Notes under the pieces: generated by a model
Databases searched by the model: none
Seen by the model: only the letters and a program-made list of their open reading frames with translations
Told to the model about the DNA's origin: nothing
Position numbers and translations under genes: made by a program
NCBI GenBank assembly: GCA_011526585.1
Contig: WYBB01000189.1
Location: forward strand, 1-38,732
Length of the DNA: 38,732 nucleotides
Source of the DNA: Deltaproteobacteria bacterium
Lineage (GTDB): Bacteria > Myxococcota_A > UBA9042 > PHBI01
Direction: 5' to 3'
Shown here: positions 1 to 7,099 of the stretch, in pieces
Numbering within the stretch: position 1 is the stretch's first letter
Layout: each line of letters starts with the position of its first letter

Positions 1-1392
1 CAGCGCACCGTCAAGCCGGCCAAGTCGATCATCGGCGCGGGCCAGAAGCAGATCCGCTACTCCGAGGTCGAGCCCGAGGCGCTCGCCGGCTGGGCCTGCC
101 ACATCGCCGACACCGTCGTCGCGCTGCACCCCGTGCTCGTCGACCGCGTCGCCGCCGAGGGCCAGACCGGGCAGCTCCTCGAGCGCGACCTGCCGCTGTC
201 CTACGTGCTCGGCCAGATGGAGGTCGACGGCATCCTCGTCGACAAGGACAACCTCGAGGCGCTGGGCGTCGAGTTCTCCGAGCGCCTCGCCGGCTTCGAG
301 CGCGAGATCTGGCGGCTCGCCGGCAAGGAGTTCAACATCGCCTCGACCAAGCAGCTCGGCGAGGTGCTCTTCGACGACCTCGGCCTGCCGGTCATCAAGA
401 AGACCAAGACCGGCTACTCCACCGACTCCGACGTGCTCGACGCGCTCGCGCCCAAGCACGAGATCGCGCGCCTGCTCTCCGAGCACCGCAAGCTCGCCAA
501 GCTCATCAACACCTACACCGACGTGCTCGCGCGCTCGGTCAATCCGAAGACCGGGCGCATCCACGCGACCTTCCAGCAGACCACCGGCGCCACCGGCCGC
601 CTCATCTCGACCGATCCGGATCTCCAGCGCACGCCGGTGCACACGCCCGAGGGCAAGCGCATCCGCCAGGCCTTCATCGCGCCCCCCGGGCATCGCCTGC
701 TCGTCGCCGACTGGAGCCAGATCGAGCTGCGCCTGCTCGCGCACGTCACCTCCGACCCGAACCTCGTCGACGCGTTCCTCGCCGGCCACGACGTGCACCG
801 CCGCACCGCCAGCCAAATCTTCGAGGTGCCGCTGGCCGAGGTCAGCCCCGAGCAGCGCAACATCGGCAAGACGATCAACTTCGCGACGATCTACGGCCAG
901 GGACCGAGCGCGCTCGCGCAGATGCTCGGCATCGCCTCCAAGGACGCGCGCCGCTACATCGATAGCTACTTCAAGCACTACGCCGGCGTGCGCGCCTGGC
1001 TCGACAAGACCACCGAGGAGGCGCTCGAAAACGGCTACGTCACGACCATGGTCGGTCGCCGCCGCTACATCCCCGAGCTCACCTCCAACTCCCCGATGGA
1101 GCGCCAGGCCGGCGTGCGCATCGCGTGCAATACGCCGATCCAGGGCTCGGCCGCCGACCTCTGCAAGGCGGTGATGCTCGCCGTGCCCGAGCGCCTCGCC
1201 GCCGCGAAGCTCGGCGCGAAGATGCTCCTGCAGATCCACGACGAGCTCGTCTTCGAGGTGCCCGACGCCGAGGTCGAGGCGACCTCGCGCCTGGTCGAGG
1301 ACCTCATGCAGCACCCGCCCGGTTTCGCGCTGCGCGTGCCGCTGGTCGCCGATGTCGGCGTCGGGCACTCCTGGGCCGACGCCAAAGGCTGA
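1..1392 (+). CDS. polA: DNA polymerase I, C-terminal part (5' end outside window)
   Basis: This is the polymerase half of family A DNA polymerase I, which fills gaps and removes primers during repair and lagging-strand synthesis. The reading frame is open from base 1, so 463 C-terminal residues are present out of roughly 900 usual for the family. Residues 1-45 look like the end of the 3'-5' exonuclease domain; the rest is the polymerase domain. Motif A is DWSQIELR with Asp237, motif B runs from Arg286 through Lys290, Phe294 and Tyr298-Gly299, and motif C is His413-Asp414-Glu415. All catalytic residues are intact. The gene ends at TGA 1390-1392, convergent with the EF-hand gene 39 bases away. 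The exonuclease state cannot be judged because the 5' part is missing. Confidence 0.97.
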   Translation, partial: QRTVKPAKSIIGAGQKQIRYSEVEPEALAGWACHIADTVVALHPVLVDRVAAEGQTGQLLERDLPLSYVLGQMEVDGILVDKDNLEALGVEFSERLAGFEREIWRLAGKEFNIASTKQLGEVLFDDLGLPVIKKTKTGYSTDSDVLDALAPKHEIARLLSEHRKLAKLINTYTDVLARSVNPKTGRIHATFQQTTGATGRLISTDPDLQRTPVHTPEGKRIRQAFIAPPGHRLLVADWSQIELRLLAHVTSDPNLVDAFLAGHDVHRRTASQIFEVPLAEVSPEQRNIGKTINFATIYGQGPSALAQMLGIASKDARRYIDSYFKHYAGVRAWLDKTTEEALENGYVTTMVGRRRYIPELTSNSPMERQAGVRIACNTPIQGSAADLCKAVMLAVPERLAAAKLGAKMLLQIHDELVFEVPDAEVEATSRLVEDLMQHPPGFALRVPLVADVGVGHSWADAKG

Positions 1393-1431
1393 GCGAGCAG
1401 GTTTCGCGCGCAGCCGATCCCTCCAGGCATT

Positions 1432-1707
1432 TCACTCGATGATCGTTGCGAGCTCGCTCAGGCTGATCGTGCGACTGCCGTCCTTGTCGAGCTGCTGAAT
1501 CGCGACACGCACCCACGCCTTGCGCGTGCGCGCGTTGCCGACCTCGGCGTCCGCCAGCATGCGCGCGAGCTCGGCGCCGTCGATCTGGCCGTCGCCGTTG
1601 TCGTCGTAGGTCGAAAAGAGGCGCCCCAACGCGACCTCGTCGACCCCGCCGAAGCGCTTGCGCATCAGGGCGACGATCTTGTCCACCAGGTCGTCTTCGA
1701 AGCTCAT
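1432..1707 (-). CDS. small EF-hand calcium-binding protein (91 aa)
   Basis: A 91-residue protein built around two EF-hand loops. The first, residues 35-46, is a canonical 12-residue loop (DDNGDGQIDGAE) with Asp35, Asn37, Asp39, Gly40 and Glu46 at the ligand positions. The second, residues 74-85, keeps Asp74, Asp76, Ser78 and Glu85 but has Arg in place of the usual Gly at loop position 6, so it may bind more weakly. There is no signal peptide or membrane segment, so it should be cytoplasmic. It starts 12 bases after the stop of the upstream kinase gene and has a good ribosome site (GGAGGATCG before ATG), so the two are very probably co-transcribed. A calcium-sensing partner of the kinase is a reasonable inference, not shown. 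Confidence 0.85.
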   Translation of the reverse strand: MSFEDDLVDKIVALMRKRFGGVDEVALGRLFSTYDDNGDGQIDGAELARMLADAEVGNARTRKAWVRVAIQQLDKDGSRTISLSELATIIE

Positions 1708-1719
1708 CGATCCTCCGCC

Positions 1720-2952
1720 TCACGCGTCCGCGGACTCCGGGAACCCCCCGCGCTCGTCCCACCACTTGCGCGCCCTGGCGGGGGTCCACGGCGGATCGAA
1801 CCTGAGCTCGGCCAGCGCCTCGTCGAGCGCCTCCATCGTCGGTGGGCGCTTGAGCGGGTTCTTGGCGAGGCAGCGCATGATGACCTCCTCGAGGCCGGCG
1901 TGCAGCGGCCGACCGACGCGTGCCGACGGCGGCTCGACCTCCCCCTCGACGTGCGCGAACATCAGCTGCGCCTCCTCGTTGCCGAGAAAGACCGGCTGAC
2001 CCGTCAGCGCGTAGTAGGCGACGCACGCCAGCGCGTAGATGTCGGCGCGCTGGTCGATGCCGCTGCCGTCGATCTGCTCGGGCGCCATGTACCCCGGCGT
2101 GCCGGGGCGGGCACCGTAGGCGGTGAGCGGCTCGAGGTTGCCCTCCTGGCCGGTGAGGCGGCGCTTGCCGGGGCCGCCCACGAGCTCCTTGACCAGGCCG
2201 AAGTCGATGACCTTGAGGAAGTCGAAATCGCGCCCCGCCCGCGTGACGAGGAGGTTGTCCGGCTTGAGGTCGCGATGCACGACGCCGCCTTCGTGGGCCT
2301 CGATGAGCGAGTGGCACGCCTGGCGTATCAGGTAGGCGACGCGGGCCTCGTCGAGCGGGCCGTGGCGCTCGACGAGCTGACGCAGGGTGAGGCCCTCGAG
2401 CAGCTCCATCGCGAGGTAGAACATGCCGCCGGCGACGCCGAAGTCGTAGAGATCGACGGTGTGCGGCGAGGTCAGGCTGCCGGTCACGACCGCCTCGCGG
2501 CGGAAGCGCTCGAACCACTTGCGCTCTTCGCGGCGCTCGAGGCCGGGCGGGCGCTTGATCACCTTGAGCGCGGCCGGGCGCACGAGCGTGTCGTGGCTCG
2601 CCTCCCAGATCTCGCCCATACCGCCGCCGGCCATGCGCCGCTCGAGGGTGTAGGGTCCGAGGCGGAGCCCGGTGTGATCGCCGGGCGGGCTCATCGTCTC
2701 CGAGGCGGCGGTCGACGGCGGACTGCCGGACGCGGTCGCGGGCGGCGGGTCGAGCACGATCGCCGGGGGCGCCGCGCGCAGGTGCAGGACGAGCGCCACG
2801 ACCCCGAGCACGGCCGCCAGGAGTGAGGCCGCGAGCACCCCGGCGCCGATCCCGGCGAGGTGCAGGACGAGCGCGGCGAGCGCGGCGATCGGGGTCGCGA
2901 TCAGCGCGACGCGAGCCGCCGTATTGTCTCGTGGAGCCGCCAGGGTCGACAT
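1720..2952 (-). CDS. membrane-anchored eukaryotic-type Ser/Thr protein kinase
   Basis: A 410-residue Hanks-type kinase. Residues 14-34 and 36-58 form two closely spaced hydrophobic segments, followed by a Pro/Ala/Ser linker to about residue 97, so the kinase domain (about 100-375) should face the cytoplasm. Catalytic elements are present: glycine loop GGGMGEIWEA near 109-118, Lys130, HRD with Asp228, Asn233, DFG at 250-252 and APE at 290-292. An insertion of about 25 residues lies between DFG and APE. Unlike PknB-type kinases, the membrane anchor is N-terminal and there is no extracellular sensor domain. The start has GAGG 8 bases upstream. It is the first gene of a unit with the EF-hand gene. 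The substrate is unknown. Confidence 0.93.
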   Translation of the reverse strand: MSTLAAPRDNTAARVALIATPIAALAALVLHLAGIGAGVLAASLLAAVLGVVALVLHLRAAPPAIVLDPPPATASGSPPSTAASETMSPPGDHTGLRLGPYTLERRMAGGGMGEIWEASHDTLVRPAALKVIKRPPGLERREERKWFERFRREAVVTGSLTSPHTVDLYDFGVAGGMFYLAMELLEGLTLRQLVERHGPLDEARVAYLIRQACHSLIEAHEGGVVHRDLKPDNLLVTRAGRDFDFLKVIDFGLVKELVGGPGKRRLTGQEGNLEPLTAYGARPGTPGYMAPEQIDGSGIDQRADIYALACVAYYALTGQPVFLGNEEAQLMFAHVEGEVEPPSARVGRPLHAGLEEVIMRCLAKNPLKRPPTMEALDEALAELRFDPPWTPARARKWWDERGGFPESADA

Positions 2953-3014
2953 CGCTTGAACCTCGAGGGACTCCTACGATGCGTCGAAGCGACGCGTCGC
3001 GCAAGTCGCGGTGT

Positions 3015-3062
3015 GGACCGCGAGCGACGACGCCTGTTGGACCGCGAGCGGCGACGCCTGTT
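3015..3062. repeat. 24-bp tandem duplication
   Basis: Two adjacent 24-base copies, 3015-3038 and 3039-3062, differ at one position (A versus G). They lie in the gap between the divergently placed kinase start and the end of the sulfur-transport gene. A short inverted repeat (GCGTCG AAG CGACGC, 2981-2995) lies next to it on the kinase side. No open frame of merit covers it. It is probably slippage-generated spacer sequence; a regulatory role is possible but unsupported. Confidence 0.7.
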
Positions 3063-3067
3063 GGAGG

Positions 3068-3532
3068 TCAGGGGCCGAGCTCCGAGGTCGCGCCGTCGCC
3101 CCGCGCGCCGAAGCGCAAGCGCGCGGTGGCGAGCTGTTCGTGCACGCCGATCCCGGCGAGCATCGCGGCGACGAAGACCAGCGCGGCGACGGTGCCGGTG
3201 CCGAGGCTGACGATTCCCGGGCCCGGGCAGAAGCCGGCCAGGCCCCAGCCGACGCCGAAGATCGCCGCGCCGCCGACGAGGCGCGCGTCGACGTCGCGTC
3301 GCCGTGGCACGTGGAAGCGCGAGTCGAAGAGCGGGGCCGGGCGCCGCAGGATGAGCCTGAGCAGGACGAAGTGAACGCCGATGGCGCCGACCATGACGAG
3401 CGCGAGGCTGGGATCCCAGGCGCCGAAGAAGTCGAGAAAACCCAAGACCTTGTCGGTGTCGGTCATGCCCGAGAGCACGAGCCCGACGCCGAAGATCACG
3501 CCCGCGAGGTAGGCGAGGAGGTTCTTCTTCAC
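3068..3532 (-). CDS. pmpB: YeeE/YedE-type sulfur transporter, second subunit (DUF6691-like)
   Basis: A 154-residue integral membrane protein with about four hydrophobic segments. The motif GLAGFCPGPGIVSLGTG (about residues 96-112) carries the conserved Cys of the half-size YeeE/YedE family, whose members import thiosulfate or persulfide sulfur through Cys relays. Its ATG overlaps the stop of the upstream partner by 4 bases (ATGA), so the two halves are translationally coupled and presumably form one transporter. The substrate cannot be read from sequence. No rhodanese, persulfide dioxygenase or ArsR regulator is adjacent. The C-terminal 30 residues are hydrophilic and probably dispensable. 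Confidence 0.85.
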   Translation of the reverse strand: MKKNLLAYLAGVIFGVGLVLSGMTDTDKVLGFLDFFGAWDPSLALVMVGAIGVHFVLLRLILRRPAPLFDSRFHVPRRRDVDARLVGGAAIFGVGWGLAGFCPGPGIVSLGTGTVAALVFVAAMLAGIGVHEQLATARLRFGARGDGATSELGP

Positions 3533-3960
3533 GAGGCCCCTCCGACGAGGTGGCGCACGACGAAGACGGTCAGCGCGCCGGTCGTGATGAAGGTCGCGGT
3601 GGCGATGAGCGAGCGGCGCGACAGGCGCGCGTTGCCGCAGACGCCGTGGCCGGAGGTGCAGCCGTTGGAGAGGCGCGTGCCGACCCCGACGAGGAAGCCG
3701 CCGACCCCGAAGAGCGCGAGCGAGGCGGCGGTCCCGCTGGTGCTCGCGGCGCTCGGCTCGCGCGTGAGCGCGACGACCACGCCGACGCTGAGCAGACCGG
3801 CGAGGAAGGAGAGGCGCAGGCCGCGCGCGTCACCGCCGAGGAAGCCGGCAAGCATGCCGCTCACCCCGGCGATGCGCCCGTGGGTCAGGAGGAGGAGCGA
3901 GGCGGCCAGCCCGATGAGCAGGCCGCCGACGAGGGCATAGATGGCTGCGGAAGCGTCCAT
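3529..3960 (-). CDS. pmpA: YeeE/YedE-type sulfur transporter, first subunit
   Basis: A 143-residue membrane protein with several Gly/Leu-rich helices. It contains the family signature GTRLSNGCTSGHGVCG near residues 92-107, with the Cys that handles the sulfur substrate. Together with the overlapping downstream gene it makes the usual two-gene YeeE/YedE pair, each half the size of full-length TsuA-like proteins. I place the start at the ATG at 3960 (MDASAAIYAL), because the family begins directly with the first helix; an in-frame extension exists upstream but is Arg-rich and unlike the family. A perfect 6-bp inverted repeat about 20 bases upstream of the start is a candidate operator. Confidence 0.85.
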   Translation of the reverse strand: MDASAAIYALVGGLLIGLAASLLLLTHGRIAGVSGMLAGFLGGDARGLRLSFLAGLLSVGVVVALTREPSAASTSGTAASLALFGVGGFLVGVGTRLSNGCTSGHGVCGNARLSRRSLIATATFITTGALTVFVVRHLVGGAS

Positions 3961-3978
3961 GCCCCAGCAACTGACAAA

Positions 3979-3997
3979 GTTGACCAAAAATGTCAAC
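3979..3997. promoter_or_regulatory. inverted repeat GTTGAC-N7-GTCAAC, operator candidate
   Basis: A perfect 6+6 inverted repeat with an AT-rich 7-base spacer stands out from the very GC-rich surroundings. It lies 18 bases upstream of the pmpA ATG on the minus strand and in the divergent gap to the gene at 4158. Its size and symmetry fit a dimeric winged-helix repressor site. Sulfur-transport operons of this kind are often controlled by ArsR-family persulfide sensors, but no regulator gene is nearby, so the factor is unknown. Confidence 0.45.
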
Positions 3998-4079
3998 AAT
4001 CGGAGCGGTGCCGCCATGGCGGACTCGCCTGTCCGTCGTCGCAGCCCTCGTGATCGACCGGACGACAGGCTGCCGGCGC

Positions 4080-4108
4080 GTGACAACGCGTGCCACCCTG
4101 ACTATCGT
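4080..4108 (+). promoter_or_regulatory. sigma70-like promoter candidate for the 4158-6286 pair
   Basis: GTGACA at 4080-4085 and TATCGT at 4103-4108 are separated by 17 bases, matching the consensus at 5 and 4 of 6 positions. Transcription would begin near 4115, about 43 bases before the ATG at 4158. This is a pattern match only. Confidence 0.35.
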
Positions 4109-4157
4109 GACCCCACTGGGAACAGCGAGCGCTCCGCGATGGAGCGAGGGGGAAGCG

Positions 4158-5699
4158 ATGACGAGCGTTCAGACGCCACGCGGCGCGTTCGGCGCGCCGC
4201 GATCGGGTGGCGACGGGCGGGGCGGTGAGACCGGGTCCCGAGGTGGTGGTCAGCGCGAGGGTCTGCGCGCGATGAGCTTCGCGCAAGCGGAGACGAGCCT
4301 GACCCCGCCGCCGTCGGACGATGCGCCGGTGCAGCTCTCGCGCGCTGCGCCGGTGCAGCGCGAGGCGTGCGGCGACGAGAAGAACGGTGACGAAGCCCAT
4401 GAATCACAGGACCCGAACGCGCCGCCCGAGCCGGGGGTGACCGAGCGCGCGGGGCTCGTACGGCAGGGGCTGACCGCGCTCGAGCGCGCGGCCGCCGATC
4501 GGATCGCCAGCCACGCGCGCTGGCTCTCGCGCAACTGGACGCTCTTCATCGGTGCCACCAACGGCAACCCGTCGCTCGCCTATCCCGAGTCGGACTTCCT
4601 CTCGCTCGCGTCCGGGCCGTCGTCGAAGTCGGTCGGGGGCGCGGCGCTCGAGGTCGGGCGCTCCAAGGTCGAGCAGGCGGCGATCGACGGCGTCAAGGAC
4701 CAGGTCGGCAAGGCGGTCGCCGAATCGGTCGGGACCGACAGCCTCAAGACGCTCTTCGCGTCGAGCGCGGCGCTCTCCGTCGTGACGCCCATCGGGATCC
4801 TCGCCGGTCTGGCGTGGGCGATCGTCAAGGAGCTCCTCGCGAGCGCGGCCGCCGACAAGGAGCGGCACGCGCAGGCCAAGGCCCAGGCCGCCGCCACCGT
4901 CGAGCGCCTGGACTACTTCAACGCGCAGGCCGATCAGGTCCTCGGCGATCGGCGGCTGCTCTATGACTCCTGCGCGAGCGCGATCGACGGCGCGCGCACG
5001 CACGCCGTGCTCGATCGGATCGAGGGCTGGATCACCAGCGAGCGCGGGTGGATGGAGGCGAGGATCGAAGAGGGCGACACGAGCCTGCGTGACAGCCTGT
5101 TGGCACACTGGGTGCTCCAGCACAGCGCGGCCCCGGGTGAAGCGAACGACACGACGAGCCAGAGCGCGTATGACGAAGCGACGGCGGGCGAACCTGAGTA
5201 CTTGGATGTAGTGCAAGCCGGAACGAAGACGCTCTTCGTGCACCAAATGCGCTTTGGGCTGCTCACTCACGGGCTGATGGATCCGACGGTCTGTGACGCG
5301 ATCGAGCGAAAAGCGACGAGCCTGTTCGCCGCCGGTGGGGCCGATCAGGTCGTCTCCGCCTTCGACGGGCTGGTCGTGCGGATCCCGAGGGTGAGCAGCC
5401 CTCGCATCTTTGCGCGCGAGGTCGAAGCCTCCCAGGCTGGGATCCTGTCCGTGGACAACGCGGTCATGCCGGACTTCCTGCACCCTGCCGAGAAGGGCCA
5501 CGTGCGGACCGAAGTGACCCTGCACCTCGATGAAGACGAGGGCTGCGCCGTGCTTGGCTCACTCGCCTTCCTCGCGACCTGCGTCGACGCCGACGATCGC
5601 GAGGCCTACCTGACGGGTCAGACCCTCATCGACTGGGAACGCTCCGCCGCCAAATCAGAGGGCGGCTTCACCACCGCCGAGTGGGAGTGGGAGCCGTGA
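4158..5699 (+). CDS. unrecognised 513-aa protein with low-complexity N-terminus and one hydrophobic segment
   Basis: I do not recognise this protein. The start at 4158 is chosen for its strong ribosome site (GAGGGGGAAGCG before ATG). Residues 1-95 are Gly/Pro/Arg/Glu-rich and contain two short repeats of the type 'APVQ' (APVQLSR at 56, APVQREAC at 64). This resembles the disordered leaders of proteins carried beside the eCIS-core (DUF4157) family, though no DUF4157 HExxH domain is present. Residues 97-200 are helical, 203-225 form one hydrophobic segment, and 230-265 are Ala/Lys-rich and helical. The C-terminal 250 residues are acidic with several Trp, ending EWEWEP. There is no signal peptide. 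Its stop overlaps the ATG of a lipoprotein (TGATG). Codon use around 5160-5300 is less GC3-biased than in neighbours, hinting at acquisition. An effector or toxin role is speculative. Confidence 0.75.
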   Translation: MTSVQTPRGAFGAPRSGGDGRGGETGSRGGGQREGLRAMSFAQAETSLTPPPSDDAPVQLSRAAPVQREACGDEKNGDEAHESQDPNAPPEPGVTERAGLVRQGLTALERAAADRIASHARWLSRNWTLFIGATNGNPSLAYPESDFLSLASGPSSKSVGGAALEVGRSKVEQAAIDGVKDQVGKAVAESVGTDSLKTLFASSAALSVVTPIGILAGLAWAIVKELLASAAADKERHAQAKAQAAATVERLDYFNAQADQVLGDRRLLYDSCASAIDGARTHAVLDRIEGWITSERGWMEARIEEGDTSLRDSLLAHWVLQHSAAPGEANDTTSQSAYDEATAGEPEYLDVVQAGTKTLFVHQMRFGLLTHGLMDPTVCDAIERKATSLFAAGGADQVVSAFDGLVVRIPRVSSPRIFAREVEASQAGILSVDNAVMPDFLHPAEKGHVRTEVTLHLDEDEGCAVLGSLAFLATCVDADDREAYLTGQTLIDWERSAAKSEGGFTTAEWEWEP

Positions 5700-6286
5700 T
5701 GATGCGCGTGCGTTGGTGGTACCTGGTCCTATTCTGCGCGCTCGCGGCCTGCGTGAAGACGCGACCTCGCCTCGTGGTCGAGCCCGGAGGCTACGTGCGC
5801 GACGTCCTGACGCGCTCGGTTGGCGTCGAGCACGAGGATCTGGCGCCGGGCTCACTGGCCTTCGACGACGCGGTCGACCTCCAGGTCGTGATCGATGAGA
5901 CCCACGTGCTCGCGCTGCCGGCGATGGAAGTCGGCGGGGTCATCCTCGGTGAACAGATCGCGGAGGTCAGGTTCGCCCTGGTTTCACCGGAGCCAACGCC
6001 CGAGGCGGCACATGCGCACCTGGTGCGCGCGGTCGCGCTCCTCGGGCAGGTCGGGATAACGCCCAACGTGCCCGTGCCGTCCACGCCCGCGGAGCTTGCC
6101 GCGCTCCGCGACGCCGGCGTGCGCCTCCGCTTCACCTTCGACGAGCCTCCTGCCGCAGCGTACAGCGTCGACCTCAAGGTCGGCTGGTACGTCGGCCACC
6201 GCGAGGGAGACTCGCGCGCCTACGCCCAGTTCGGCTTCGTCGCCAACGACTTCGTGCCCGTCGACCCGCGCCGAGACGAGCGCTGA
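5699..6286 (+). CDS. small lipoprotein coupled to the 4158 gene
   Basis: A 195-residue protein with a clear lipoprotein signal: MMRVRWW, a hydrophobic stretch, then the lipobox LAAC with Cys18 as the lipidation site. After that the chain is soluble, without Cys pairs or a family I recognise, and probably folds as a beta-rich domain of about 170 residues. The ATG at 5699 overlaps the upstream stop (TGATG, 5697-5701), so its translation is coupled to the 513-residue protein. This implies a functional pairing such as effector/immunity or complex/anchor, which is inference. Its stop TGA directly abuts the stop of the convergent gene, forming TGATCA at 6284-6289. Confidence 0.8.
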   Translation: MMRVRWWYLVLFCALAACVKTRPRLVVEPGGYVRDVLTRSVGVEHEDLAPGSLAFDDAVDLQVVIDETHVLALPAMEVGGVILGEQIAEVRFALVSPEPTPEAAHAHLVRAVALLGQVGITPNVPVPSTPAELAALRDAGVRLRFTFDEPPAAAYSVDLKVGWYVGHREGDSRAYAQFGFVANDFVPVDPRRDER

Positions 6287-6949
6287 TCAGCACCACGAGT
6301 GTCCCGCGTCGGGCGCGCGCAGGAGCTCGCGCACGTTCGCCTCGATCACGCGATAGCCGACATTGCCCGCCAGCCGCTGCCGGCCCTCGTTGAAGACGAA
6401 GGTCGGGCTCAGCTCGACGCCGAGGGTGCGTGCCAGATCCAGACCGCGCGCGAGCTCTGCGTGCGCGCGCCCGGTGTAGAGCTCGCGCTCGATCGCCGCC
6501 ACGTCGAGGCCGAGGCGCTCGGCGACCTCGAGCTGCGCCACGCGCTCGGCGACGTCGATCGCGTCGCGGAAGAAGGCCTGCCTGAGCGCCCAGGTCGCCG
6601 CCCGGAAGCGCGACGGATCGACCAGCTTCACCGCCGCCAGGAAGATGTGACAGCCGAGCGACGAGGCCGGCTGGACCTTGTCCCAGACCTCGGGGTGAAC
6701 GTCGACGTGATCGAAGCGCGCGACCGCGGCGCGCACGTGCTCGGCATACGCCGTGAGCCCGCCGCGCTCCGCCCAGCGCCGCGCGAGCTTGTCGCGCGCC
6801 TCGCCGAAGATGTTGACGAAGTGCAGATCGGTCGCGATCGCGTCCGCGAACGCCGCCTCGAGCTCGTCGAGCCGCGCCTGCCCGATGTACGCCCACACGC
6901 ACAGGACGTCCGAGAAGTAGTGCACCGACACCGGGGACATCGCGCTCAT
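6287..6949 (-). CDS. DsbA-family thioredoxin-fold oxidoreductase (FrnE / HCCA isomerase-like)
   Basis: About 220 residues with a DsbA-type layout: beta strand SVHYFSDVLCVWAYIG, a helical insertion of about 120 residues, then the cis-Pro region SPTFVFNEG near residue 188. In DsbA/FrnE the first motif carries CPWC. Here it is Cys-Val-Trp-Ala, so the resolving Cys is absent; this matches the glutathione-dependent HCCA isomerase branch or a monothiol oxidoreductase. There is no signal peptide, so it is cytoplasmic. I choose the ATG at 6949 (GAGG five bases upstream); an ATG at 6976 adds nine residues without a ribosome site. It is transcribed convergently with the lipoprotein and divergently from the oxygenase fusion. 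The substrate is unknown. Confidence 0.85.
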   Translation of the reverse strand: MSAMSPVSVHYFSDVLCVWAYIGQARLDELEAAFADAIATDLHFVNIFGEARDKLARRWAERGGLTAYAEHVRAAVARFDHVDVHPEVWDKVQPASSLGCHIFLAAVKLVDPSRFRAATWALRQAFFRDAIDVAERVAQLEVAERLGLDVAAIERELYTGRAHAELARGLDLARTLGVELSPTFVFNEGRQRLAGNVGYRVIEANVRELLRAPDAGHSWC

Positions 6950-7041
6950 CACCACCTCGCGCGCACGCTTGCCCATCGGTCGGGCCCGGTCAAGCGCCGC
7001 GGCCTACGCGCGCGCCCGCCTCCGCCGATCGCGGCCGGTCG

Positions 7042-7070
7042 TTGACGCGCCGCACCTCGCCATCTATGAG
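7042..7070 (+). promoter_or_regulatory. sigma70-like promoter candidate for the oxygenase-methyltransferase gene
   Basis: TTGACG at 7042-7047 and TATGAG at 7065-7070 are spaced by 17 bases, matching at 5/6 and 4/6 positions. The transcript would start near 7077, leaving a leader of about 23 bases before the ATG at 7100. Confidence 0.5.
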
Positions 7071-7099
7071 GCGAGCGCCCAGCCACCCACCGCGAGATC

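Noticed and set aside
3990..4157. An ATG at 3990 as start of the 513-aa protein gene
   Set aside because: The extra 56 residues run across the operator and promoter candidates and have no ribosome site; ATG 4158 has a strong one.
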